Shown in pieces: positions 1-8,983 of a DNA stretch of 64,000 nucleotides. The DNA lies in the NCBI GenBank assembly GCA_003255065.1, contig QAOA01007971.1:134370-198369 (forward strand), in the 5' to 3' direction. The position numbers and the translations under genes were made by a program. Positions within the stretch are counted from its first letter, which is position 1; each line of letters opens with the position of its first letter. Under the pieces are notes generated by a model, which did no database searches, had not been told where the DNA came from, and was given only the letters and a program-made list of their open reading frames with translations. This DNA comes from Cercis canadensis. Taxonomy: Eukaryota; Streptophyta; Magnoliopsida; Fabales; Fabaceae.

Positions 1-14
1 CCCAAATTGTGCAG

Positions 15-640
15 GGTATGGCATTTCTAGATGCACTTGGTAAGATATTTGGGCTTCTTGCGGAGGCACTTCAAAGGCTGAGTGAAAATTTATATACCCT
101 CGCAAATCAGGTAGTTAAAGATTTTACCATCGTATTGAAAAATGTTAACAAAGCATATTATATATATCTACAGGCTAATATTGATTTCTTTTTTTCCAAA
201 TTATGCAGGGTAGGGTATTTCTAAATGCAATGCTTAAGCTCTCAGAGCTTTATAACGAAGTACTAAAAATGCTCGGTCACAATGTAGTTAAAGAGGTTTT
301 TGATATGATTTATTTTCTTTACCTTATACAGATAAGCTGTTCATCTTATACACCTTGAATTTTTGTTTTATTGACATATTATATCAACAATTACTTATAG
401 GTTATTTCTAAGTACATTACACATGATTTGCAGGAGCCAGATGCTACACTAGGGAATGGGGACTCCTCGGCAACACTGAATTACTCTGCATGGGGATATG
501 AACTCAAATCCAAGTATAGTCTATTCAAACAGCGCAAAACAAACGAGGAAGAACTTGCAGAAAGCTGGGTTCAAGTACTTTTTATGCATCAATTGATTGT
601 TGATGGCATGAAGCTACTGCGAGGATCTCTTGTTCTTTGA
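15..640 (+). CDS. Last three exons of an unidentified plant gene
   Basis: I do not recognise this protein. Three plus-strand exons can be read: 15-110, 209-283 and 434-640. Each follows an AG acceptor (tgcag or ttgcag), and the first two end at a GT donor (gtagtt). Their lengths are 96, 75 and 207 bases, all multiples of three, so all junctions are phase 0, and the last exon ends in TGA at 638-640. The peptides are helical-looking: the first contains MAFLDALGKIFGLLAEALQ, the second GRVFLNAMLKLSELYNEVL and the third EEELAESWVQVLFMHQLIV. Exons 1 and 2 look like diverged duplicates (GMAFLDAL against GRVFLNAM, with the same acceptor context and the same donor). The 5' part lies outside the window. 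The gene opposes the LRR gene cluster. A pseudogene fragment is possible, but the open, phase-consistent exons argue for a real gene end. Confidence 0.5.
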
Positions 641-984
641 ATTCTTCATTACTTTTAGTGGGACATTTGCAAAATCCTATAACATTTGACATATTCATTT
701 TCAGGTCAAGGGCAGTTAACTAGCCTTGCAAAATCCTAGAATAATTTATCTTTTGAAGGTTTTGAAGGTAATGATCAGTTTTTAGTTAAAATTTCTAAGT
801 GGATGGTGTTAACTAGCCTTGCTGCATTGACTCAATATTTTTACGGTCCCCGAGGAGACATTCTATTGGTTGAGTTTTTGGTATTTTATAGAAGTGATAT
901 CTAGTGCAAATCTCATTTGGCACAGGTAGAGTAAAATTTCAAAAGGGATAGGTTACCCTTGTTGTATAGCCTCCTGTGGACGAA

Positions 985-1275
985 AACAAACTATATTTCA
1001 TGGCTTTCTCCACAAAGCTCTCACCTTTTTAGAGGACCAAAAGCTCCACTCACTCTCCCACATCGTCGTTGTCATCCCAAAACAAGTTCGCCATGTCCAA
1101 ACCATGTGTTCCCTTGAGTTTTTTGGGAAAACTTCTCCACACTCAATAGTTTTTGCACCCATCTCTTCATTTTCCTTGTTAGATCCAGTAGAATCCTCAC
1201 TCAATCACCTCCATCAAGGATGGCTTCCTTGCTCTGTTTTCTTCACCATAGCGAAGATGGAGATGAGCTCTTGGT
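985..1275. repeat. Dispersed repeat X, copy 1
   Basis: A roughly 270-base sequence running from a 'ctctcacctttttagaggac' type start to 'agatggagatgagctcttgg' occurs again at about 28440-28670 and 35650-35915. All three copies lie downstream (to the left) of a copy of the minus-strand tail gene. This marks it as part of a duplicated block rather than an independent mobile element. No terminal repeats or target duplications are visible. Short open frames in it are not conserved and I do not call a gene. Confidence 0.6.
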
Positions 1276-1428
1276 CATATTTTTTCTAAAGGAGATACTT
1301 TGTAATTAGGATTCAGCATGTTCCGTTTGTTATTGGAAAGAGGACTAAGGAAGAGACTAAATTTATTACTTTTAGAAAAATAAGAGGATCAAATAGTTCT
1401 TTTAGAAAATATGAGACCAAATTATTCA

Positions 1429-3054
1429 CACTACAAGAAAATTCTCATTTTCTCACAGAATAAATCCGTGAAAAATTGTGAAAAAGTCCATGAAAAATAA
1501 TATTCTCACAAACCTAAGGGCACGAGAAAAAAAGAGTGACAAAAGTTTTTTTTCACGAAAAAATTGGTCCACACAATTAATCAGAAACACAAATCGTAAA
1601 TTACAGTTTATTCTAACATACATAGTTACATAGTAATTGAGGTTAAAACTTTGAAAAAAAAAATACAATTATTTCTATACCATTCAAAAAATTCAAAATA
1701 TTCCAGAATGATTCAAGATCAAACATATAACAAAATTAATTCCTAATCTTAACAAATGATATATATTTCATTATCAATTTCATTACCTATCAACCTACAC
1801 TATTAAGCTACATCTAAAACAACTCCTACACTATCTAAAATAAGCAACCTACACTATTAAACATCTAAATCCTATAATGTTCAAGGTAATTGGCTCAAAT
1901 AACTTACACAAAATGAATAAAAATTCAAAGATAAGAGATGAGTATAAGAACCCATCTCAATGAGCAAAAAACTAAAAATTTGAACCGGGAGACTCGGAGT
2001 AGGGGACTTGTGCTGCAAAACCCAAGCTCTGAAAGGTGAAATGGCGTTGATTTGCTTCGAGGAGAGATAGAGGACAGCAAAAAACAGAGGACAGGGAGAA
2101 ATGAGAGAAAATGAAAATGGAGGCCGCGGCTATGTGAAGTTGAAGATAAACAGAGTTTCTCACGAAATTTATCACGAATTTTGTCTATGAGAAACTAACC
2201 CTAAAATTCAAATTTTAAATGAAACGGTGCGTACCGCTTTCTCATGGTCTTTGTCACGGCGATAACAATCCATGAGAAATTTCAANTCTTAACAAATGAT
2301 ATATATTTCATTATCAATTTCATTACCCATCAACCTACACTATTAAGATACATCTAAAACAACTCCTACACTATCTAAAATAAGCAACCTACACTATTAA
2401 ACATCTAAATCCTATAATGTTCAAGGTAATTGGCTCAAATAACTTACACAAAATGCATAAAAATTCAAAGATAAGAGATGAGTATAGAAACCCATCTCAA
2501 TGAGCAAAAAACTAAAAATTTGAACCGGTAGACTCGGAGTAGGGGACCTGTGCTACAAAACCCAAGCTCTGAAAGGTGAAATGGCGCTAATTTGCTTCGA
2601 GGAGAGATAGAGGACAGCAAAAAATGGAGGACAGGGAGAAATGAGAGAAAATGAAAATGGAGGCCGCGGCTACGTGAAGTTGAAGATAAACAGAGTTTCT
2701 CATGAAATTTATCACGAATTTTGTCCATGAGAAACTAACCCTAAAATTTAAATTTTAAATGAAACGGTGCGTACCGCTTTCTCATGGCCTTTGTCACGGC
2801 GATAACAATCCGTGATAAATTTCAAATTTTCTCATGAACTATGTCCATGAGAATGGTCAACGCATTAATTGTCACAGTTGGGATGCTATTTCTCACGGAT
2901 TTTTCTCATAGTCGACCCTGTCCTTGAGAAAATCCGTGAGCAAATCGCAATAGTCACTTTCCATAAGAAAATCCTTGAGAAATGTCATGATTTTTTCATG
3001 GATTTTTAGTCCATGAGAAAATTTCATGATTAAAAAAATGTTTTTCTTGTAGTG
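1429..3054. mobile_element. Non-autonomous CACTA (En/Spm) DNA transposon
   Basis: The element begins CACTACAAGAAAA and ends with the inverted form TTTTCTTGTAGTG. It is flanked on both sides by the 3-base target duplication TCA (1426-1428 and 3055-3057). CACTA termini with a 3-base duplication are diagnostic of the superfamily. Inside each end are many short direct and inverted copies of a 'catgagaaa/tttctcatg' motif, the usual subterminal repeats bound by the transposase. There is no transposase gene, so it needs an autonomous partner. Its middle holds two flush 539-base copies (1747-2285 and 2287-2825) joined by a single N, probably an assembly duplication; the true length would then be about 1.09 kb. 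A related insertion-free stretch lies near 36.1 kb. Confidence 0.93.
1747..2825. repeat. Flush 539-base direct duplication across an N
   Basis: Positions 1747-2285 and 2287-2825 are almost identical (a few scattered substitutions) and of equal length, and they meet exactly at the unknown base 2286. A biological tandem repeat would not be expected to begin and end precisely at a gap symbol. I read this as two overlapping contig ends, perhaps two haplotypes, that were not merged. Confidence 0.8.
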
Positions 3055-3589
3055 TCATTTTGATAAAATAGCGACGCCAAAATTACAATTAAGCCTCATA
3101 AAAATAAATATTATTTTAATATAGTTTTTTTCTAAGATACTAAAATCCAAAATAATAAAATGATGAGCCATTTTTTAATACAAAAAGTATTTCATATAAA
3201 ATTTATGGGTATTAATGCAAGTCCTTATAATTTGGGTCAATTTTTAACTAGGTTTTTATAATTTTTCCCCAAAAGTTGAGTTCCTTATAATTTCAATTTG
3301 ATATAATTAGCTCCCTGTTGTCAAACAATGTTATAACTTCATCAACATCTAATGATGTGTCTTGCGTTTTGTTGACATGTACATGGCATTAGGTCCATAT
3401 GAGTTGGTACACACTCCATCCTAGTCACTTGTTAGTGAGCTGATGCACATGAACTACATGTGTTGCGTTCTCTAGAGGGCGTTCCATGTACAGATGAATG
3501 ACAAGGTTTGCTTGGTTCACCTGACCCCATTATGCCTCTTTATCAAAATACATCCTGCCTAAAGCTAAATCCATTTCTTTTTTCTTTTT

Positions 3590-3773
3590 GGAGGTTTCTC
3601 ATATATTAGAGAGGTATGTGATACCTCCCTCGCGTATGTGAACCGTTGATGTGAAAAATAATTAATCTTGACCGTTAAAAATAAACAATCAAAATTAAAT
3701 GCTTACGCATGTATGGTTGTCATGTTGTCACATTAAAGAAATATCACATACCTTCTTAGTATGGTGAAATTCC
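3590..3773. mobile_element. Probable small inverted-repeat element (MITE)
   Basis: Diverged inverted repeats of about 30 bases bound this stretch. The left side holds 'agaggtatgtgata' and the right side 'tatcacataccttct', with further matches outward. No clean target-site duplication is visible, so the superfamily is not assigned. It lies between the CACTA element and tail copy 1 in otherwise featureless AT-rich DNA. Confidence 0.4.
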
Positions 3774-4498
3774 CCCCCTCCCCCCTTTTTTTTGTTTAAA
3801 TTTGAATTTGTTGCAGGCACCACCAGCATGGAAGGAGGCAAGCAAGGATAGGCAGAGTTGTAGGAAACAAGGACCTTCAGCTTTAAACATTCGGTAAGTC
3901 CATTCAAACTGTCAATTCCTCTAACTTCAATGGTATTCTTCTGAGTGGAGTTTAGCATTTAAATTTTCTACCAAGTTTTGATCCTAATTCTTTTGGGTTT
4001 CTTTTGTTATGAACGTTTCCCTTGCTATTCTTCTGTGTGTTTGCAAAGGCCTTTGGGGATGGAGAAGCAGTTTATGAGAAAGAGATCTGCTTAATTTGAA
4101 TGATAGGTTGGAAGTAAGGAATGCACACAGCTAACCCGTCTGCATGTCTGAATAAGAGAAGGATTTTTACTTGGTAAACTCCACACTTTTAAAGTTCAGC
4201 TGTGGGTGTACCAAATAAAAATCTATCATATATATGTATAATAATTTTTTTATTAACTGCACAAACTCATGTTAGAATGAGGTAGAGTTACTGTAAAAGT
4301 AACCAATTCACATTATTCTGAGCTATTCAATATGAACTTCAGAATAGTTTATGTATTGACATATGTTAGCTCGGAAGTGCAAATGTAACAGATTAACAGG
4401 AAGTCCGTGAATGGGTGTAAAAAAGCTCACTAGGAAAAATAATTGGTTCACATGAATGGGAATGACCAAGAAATATCAGTTCATTGATTTACTAGAAA
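3774..4498. other. Intergenic, 3' flank of tail copy 1
   Basis: AT-rich sequence downstream of the stop codon of the minus-strand tail gene. I see no exon, RNA gene or mobile element here. Its first 20-odd bases carry runs of C and T. Confidence 0.5.
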
Positions 4499-4932
4499 TC
4501 AAAACATTTTTTTCTTTGATAGTAGAAAGTCATTCAATTTTTCCATCTCTTGTATTATTTCCACAAGGCGTGTCTGGGCTCCATCAATTTTTGGATCACT
4601 TGTAACACACTTGCGCATCTCCTCCACCCATGTTATATTAAACCCAAATTGAATGGCCTCATTGCAAAGCACATGAAACCTGTGCTCACGCTCTTTGTTA
4701 ATGGTCATGATGCTCTCAGTTTTGAGAAAGTATAGCAAATCTACCAATATTCTATAACTAGCACTCAATTTTTCACGTGCTTCCGAGAAATGAGGATATT
4801 TGGCCATCACTTCCTCTAACAAGGCAATGTGGTCTTCGTTTAGCTCAACAATCTCCTTAAACACCCTCAAGTCTATGGTAGGTGGTGGTGTAGGTAATGC
4901 AGCAGAAACATAAGCCAAAGGCGTTTTAGAAC
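4499..4932 (-). CDS. Terminal exon of LRR-tail gene, copy 1: helical C-terminal domain
   Basis: The exon follows a tttttccag acceptor, enters in phase 1 and ends in TGA at 4501-4499 (434 bases). After a short proline-rich lead (PTPPPT) it encodes about 115 residues of amphipathic helix. Landmarks are ELNEDHIALLEEVMAKYPHF, VDLLYFLKT, FGFNITWVEEM and a coiled-coil end LVEIIQEMEKLNDFLL. The pattern 'LLEEV...HP ... FLKT ... F.FD.(A/T)W(L/V)E' resembles the C-terminal region of plant MATH-coiled-coil and PEARLI-4/phospholipase-like proteins; this comparison is from memory and not searched. It is the only intact copy of this domain in the window. Function is unknown; a protein-binding role is a guess. 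The preceding tail exons and the S-type LRR exon are on the same strand. Confidence 0.6.
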
Positions 4933-5032
4933 CTGGAAAAAATTAATATTAACAATAGTTAAATATATTGAAGAGAGAATTGAAAGCAACAAGGGAAAAT
5001 GTGGCATAGCAAGTAAAATTATAATTAACAAC

Positions 5033-5095
5033 CTGGTGAGGATGCACTACTGGCCTCAGCATTAGTGTTCTCATCCCTGCTTGGACCATACAACC
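5033..5095 (-). CDS. Tail exon c', copy 1 (21 codons)
   Basis: A 63-base exon between an 'attcatgcag' acceptor and an 'ag|gttgtt' donor, phase 1 at both ends. It encodes a short polar peptide containing YGPSRDENTNAEA. It is a duplicate of exon c at 6433-6495, and the same exon occurs at 30042-30104 and 49222-49284. Length and phase are kept in all four, which supports real coding use. Confidence 0.6.
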
Positions 5096-5308
5096 CTGCA
5101 TGAATTAATAAAAGGCAAAGTTAGTGGTCAGTACAATTTTATAAGGCGTCAAAACCCTTTACTACGAAAGAATCCATACCAGGGGACAAGGGAAGCATGG
5201 CTTGTGAGGAAGGTAGGGCATGATAATCTGAACCAACGAATAGAAAGTAATACACTGCAGCATTAAAAATGAAAAAAAAAATGGTACTTAAGGAGACAGA
5301 AGGCATAC

Positions 5309-5350
5309 CGATAGGTAGAGGTACACTTTCTTGAGAAGAGGTAGCATCAA
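5309..5350 (-). CDS. Tail exon b', copy 1 (short)
   Basis: A 42-base exon, phase 1 in and out, from a 'tttttcag' acceptor to an 'atcg|gtatgc' donor. It encodes the VDATSSQESVP motif that also starts exon b (6652-6800), copy 2 (30241-30390) and copy 4 (49588 leftward). It looks like a shortened duplicate of exon b; b' and c' together repeat the b-c pair. Confidence 0.55.
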
Positions 5351-5453
5351 CTGAAAAAGGCAAAGGAGATGCATTACCTTTGTGTGTTAGCAAGTTAATC
5401 CTACTTTCAAAATGTGATCGAAAAACAAAGTGAACGCAAGGAGTTTTAGTCAC

Positions 5454-5825
5454 CTGTAGAAGATAAAATTTTAGTGAAGTCATTGAAGCCACCTTTTGAG
5501 GTCTCTGCAGTATGTCTTCCTCTCTCCATGGAAGTGGAACTGCTGCCTTTGGGATTCAGAGCGACTTCAAGTTGAAGCCCCTCTACTTTGGGTGTCTCCT
5601 TTTGAGGTGTATGTAAGTCAAATTCTACTGGGATTGTTGTATGGATTTCACTAAGGTGAGTGGAAGCCCCTGGAGTTATGTGGGAAGGACCAACAGGAAG
5701 CTCAAGAGGGAATGTGACTTCTTTAGTACATTGTGCATTGGGAGAGGTAGTGGTAATGGAAAAATCAACACTAGCAAGTGGTATAGATAGTGAAGCACAG
5801 ACAGAAACCAAAGGCGTTCCAGAAC
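5454..5825 (-). CDS. Tail exon f, copy 1 (Ser/Thr/Pro-rich)
   Basis: A 372-base exon, phase 1 at both ends, with acceptor ttttttcag and donor acag|gtgact. It begins GSGTPLVSVCASL, very like the start of the terminal exon (GSKTPLAYVSAAL), so the two are probably duplicated exons that later diverged. The rest is low-complexity and rich in Ser, Thr, Pro and Glu, including TPQKETPKVEGLQLE and MERGRHTAET. The latter motif recurs in the long first tail exon of copy 2. No catalytic or membrane signature is visible; I expect a disordered segment. Confidence 0.55.
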
Positions 5826-5906
5826 CTGAAAAAAGAGTTCTTAAAAAGAAGAAGAATAGAATTGAATACAACAAGGAATTAGGAGATGATGGATTTCAAT
5901 GAATAC

Positions 5907-5969
5907 CAGAAAGAGTAACTTTTGAAGCAGGATCCTTAGAGCAAATGTCGATGGCAGCATCAATTTTGC
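5907..5969 (-). CDS. Tail exon e, copy 1 (21 codons)
   Basis: A 63-base phase-1 exon with acceptor aattaacag and donor tctg|gtattc. It encodes KIDAAIDICSKDPASKVTL. The homologous segment in copy 2 (about 29814-29877) reads almost the same, but its acceptor AG is changed to GG, so that copy is probably not spliced. Confidence 0.5.
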
Positions 5970-6050
5970 CTGTTAATTGAATCAAGTCAGAAAGAAAAAA
6001 TGCCCCACAAGAGTATAACATGATGAGAAACACAATGCAATAGTGCAAAC

Positions 6051-6350
6051 CTGACAAAGGAACCACAATAGCGCTTGCATCAATATCAGTTACACCCTGG
6101 CCAGAAACTACCACCTCATTTCTATCATCAAGAATAGCACCTTCATGATCATGATTAGAATTCTTGCTTCCATGGTCTACCACTGTGTCCTCATGGCCCG
6201 AGTCAACATCAGTCCCTTGATGACCTGAAGCAGAAGATACACCTTCATTGCCTTGGTCCTCAATATTGGAGCCTTGACTAAAGGCATTGCTATTGTCACT
6301 CTGCCCAACAAGAGTGTTCTGTTTGTTTTGCTCAGAAACAAAACCTGTAC
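6051..6350 (-). CDS. Tail exon d, copy 1 (acidic, Asn/Gly-rich)
   Basis: A 300-base exon, phase 1 at both ends, with acceptor ttctccaaag and donor tcag|gtttgc. It encodes about 100 residues rich in Asp, Asn, Gly, Ser and His, with loose repeats of the type HQGTDVDSGHEDTVVDHG. No globular fold is evident. A partial copy survives at 49016-49143 before the sequence is cut at an N. The region is absent from copy 2. Confidence 0.5.
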
Positions 6351-6432
6351 CTTTGGAGAAACAACGAAAACAAACACTTTGATTAGATAAGAAAAACCAT
6401 GCAGAGAAGCCAGTAAAACTTTGATTATAAAC

Positions 6433-6495
6433 CTGGCGGTGATGCCTTGTTGGTCTCAGCATCAGTGTGCTCATCCTTGCTTTGTGCGTACACCC
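6433..6495 (-). CDS. Tail exon c, copy 1 (21 codons)
   Basis: A 63-base phase-1 exon between 'tattcatgcag' and 'ccag|gtttat'. It encodes VYAQSKDEHTDAETNKASPP. Its duplicate c' is at 5033-5095, and the paralogous copies at 30042-30104 and 49222-49284 have the same length. Confidence 0.6.
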
Positions 6496-6651
6496 CTGCA
6501 TGAATATTTACTTAATACAAGTGAAAAAGCAAAATTTAGGGAAGCACAAGATACAAGAAAGTAAGGTGTGAGAATCTGAACTGATGATTAAAAAAAAAAA
6601 AAAAAAAGGTCTCCTTGGTAATGAAAACTGCTAAGAGGACACAAAGCATAC

Positions 6652-6800
6652 AAGAAGTAGAGAGGCATTAGAAACATTAACATTGCCCACCATATCACCT
6701 TTAATAAGGGATGATCCAGAGATAGGGGAAACTTTCTCTGAAGGCACACTAAGACCATCCACACCAATTGGTACATTTTCTTGAGAAGAGGTAGCATCAA
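6652..6800 (-). CDS. Tail exon b, copy 1 (frame-shifted at its donor)
   Basis: This exon follows a 'catatttcag' acceptor in phase 1 and encodes VDATSSQENVPIGVDGLSVP followed by a Ser/Gly/Val-rich stretch. The copy 2 exon is 150 bases and leaves in phase 1 (gttg|gtatgc). Here the junction reads ctt|gtatgc and the exon is 149 bases, one base short, so normal splicing to exon c would shift the frame. Either this tail copy is decaying, exon b is skipped (allowed, because exons a and c are both phase 1), or another donor is used. Confidence 0.5.
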
Positions 6801-6902
6801 CTGAAATATGCAAAGCCAAAGGAGATAAGTTGACTTTGTACAATTGCAAGTTAACCCTTCATTCTAAATATTACCAACAATGAAGTGAACGGAAGGAGTT
6901 AC

Positions 6903-7118
6903 CTGAAGTTACTTGAAGTGTTTGCAAGTCATATGTTTCCTCTTGTGTGCACCTTGAGGGTGAGGGAAGTACTGCTTTAAAACAACATATTTCCAATGCT
7001 TTAAACCAACTCATATGTTTCCTCTTGTGTGCGCCTTCATTTTCAATGTTTGCTGAACCCGTGTCAGTAGCTCGCATTTTGGGAAGGCCTTCAACATTAT
7101 GGTTTTCCTCAGTAGTGT
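6903..7118 (-). CDS. First tail exon a, copy 1; presumed partner of LRR exon S
   Basis: A 216-base exon between 'ttttctaacag' and 'tcag|gtaact', phase 1 at both ends. It has no start codon position of its own and must be spliced from upstream. Its first two bases are AC. The upstream S exon (13319-13910) ends with a single G, so joining them makes GAC (Asp) and keeps the frame. The encoded segment is acidic then Lys/Cys-rich, with an internal repeat of HKRKHMSW/TQEETYD context. The intron between S and a would be about 6.2 kb and contains the whole chromovirus. The same S-to-a arrangement exists in copy B (50074 and 51077). Confidence 0.55.
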
Positions 7119-7289
7119 CTGTTAGAAAATAGCATACTGTAAACACAATTTTTATTTATGTAGAACTCAATACATACAAAGACTATCTCTGTCATTCCCT
7201 ATATAGTACTCCTAGCAACTCTCTAGAATAAATATTGTAACTGAATAAAATTAGCTACAAAATCACTGACTAGAGTAATTACATAGTGT

Positions 7290-7336
7290 TCTGAATGAGT
7301 GATCTTTTTTTGGTACCACTTGACCACAGGCCATTT
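7290..7336. mobile_element. Remnant of a tRNA-derived SINE at the chromovirus insertion site
   Basis: The stretch ending 'accacttgaccacaggccat' is the head of a SINE seen more completely at about 50240-50340 and 37335-37425. Reading on the minus strand those have an A-box-like 'ggtcaagtggt' and a B-box-like 'gttcgaatc', with an A-rich end. Here the middle is lost and the chromovirus has inserted in the head. Confidence 0.45.
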
Positions 7337-7620
7337 TGATAGAGCCCAAGATACTATGGTTATGGGCCAGGAGAGGGAGCAGGGTGAGGTTAGTCCGAAG
7401 CAGTGGAAGGTTTATTCTAGGAGGAAGTCAGGGACACGTGGAAGCAATCAAGGGGAGCGGGTAGTTATAGAGAGAGAAGGCAGTAACGAATTGGCTAAAA
7501 GGAAGGAGGGCACGAGGGGAGAGGGGTGTGAAGAGAATTGTGAGTAGTTCAGCATTAGTGCTTGGGACCTGCAGCTCTGCGAGCCGAGGGAGAGGGAGTG
7601 AGGAAACTGGAGTTCCATCA
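7337..7620 (+). repeat. 5' LTR of the chromovirus
   Basis: 284 bases from TGATAGAGCCC to GGAGTTCCATCA. It matches the 3' LTR at 12282-12565 with few differences, which implies a fairly recent insertion. The primer-binding region just inside reads TTGGTTTGACC, a poor match to the usual initiator-Met site. Confidence 0.92.
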
Positions 7621-7656
7621 TTGGTTTGACCTGCCGGATACGAAACGACGAGCGAC

Positions 7657-8983
7657 AATGGTGTCTGGGGTACAGTTGAGGGTGGAGAACTTGGAAGGCA
7701 AGGTGACAGACATCGACGGGAAAGTGACGTCCGTTGAGTCGAAATTGGAGCAGCTCGTTCGTTCTGTGGCAACCATGCAAGAAGCCATGGCTAGTAGTGA
7801 AAAGGAACAAGCGGAATTCCGCTATCAGTTCTCCAGGTTGATGACTCGATTAGACAAACATCCCGGAGGAGACGGTGAACAAGATGATATGTTGCTATCA
7901 GGGTCATCGAGATCACGTCGGGATGCGAGTCATGACGATTGCAATGGCCGACGACCATTGGGGTGAGACACGTCGGAGTTCATGGCAGACTTCCAAGCCA
8001 TGGCACGACGGGTTGAGTTACTGACGTTGTTTGGAACCGATCCTCAAGGTTGGCTCATTCGTGCAGAGCGGTTCTTCCGAGTGCAACAGACACCCCTGGA
8101 GATGCGAATAGCACTAGCCTAGATTTGTATGGAGGGCGAGGCGGTGCATTGATTCACCATTTTGATGGTATTTCCGACGATGACCTGGGAACAGTTCCGG
8201 GTTGAGTTGATGGAGCGATTTAGTGGACTGAACATTCCAAATCCATACGAAGAGATGGCAGAACTTAAGCAACAGGGGATAGTGCAGGAATTCATTGTGG
8301 AGTTCGAATGCTTAGCTTCTCTATTGCCCAGGCAGCCGGAGCAACAATATGTGGGTTACTTTGTGAAAGGGTTGAAGGAAGATATCCGGAATTGGGTCAG
8401 AGTCCATAATCCCGAAACTCGATTGCAAGTTATGCGGCTAGCCCGCAATGTAGAAGTGGCTTTGAAGAAAGTATGGGATAAACAGATGTGAGGCATGGTG
8501 AGTAGACCTCCATCCCACTCTAATCAATTTTCATCCAGTCCCTATAAGGCAGGAGGAGGGTGGTCTGGTAAAATGGGGGAGTCAGGTCTTGCTAGTCCTA
8601 TAAAAGACCGCGTGGAGGGAAATGCTCAAGACAAACAGGGGCCATTTACTCGGAGAGGAACCCAAAATTTAACAGCTAAGGAGTGGGAGGAGAGACGACG
8701 AAAGGGACTTTGTTTTAGGTGTGGCCAACAATATAGTCCTGGTCACAAATGCTCTAACCCGAAACTTAGAGTGATCTTGTTGGGTGAGGATGAAATAATG
8801 AATGACACGGGTGAAGTGGTTGTGGCTGAGGTTGAAGACCAGGAAGGAGAAACTGAAGGAGAATGTAGCGTGGTGGACTTACAAGGACTGTGGGAATTTT
8901 ATGGTATCATGGAGAGCAACATGCATATGCTCAAGACAATGAAAATAGAAGGAATGATACATGGATCCCTATTCTTACCTTGA
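7657..8983 (+). pseudogene. Chromovirus gag remnant
   Basis: The gag region starts near 7657 with a coiled-coil stretch (VENLEGKVTDIDGKVTSVES) and continues into the capsid-like part (FSGLNIPNPYEEMAELKQQG, FVKGLKEDIRNWV). It ends with a zinc knuckle GLCFRCGQQYSPGHKC near 8710-8760. It is broken by stops near 7964, 8119, 8150 and 8489 and by frame changes, so no complete Gag can be made. The role of the intact family is packaging of the element RNA into virus-like particles. Confidence 0.85.
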
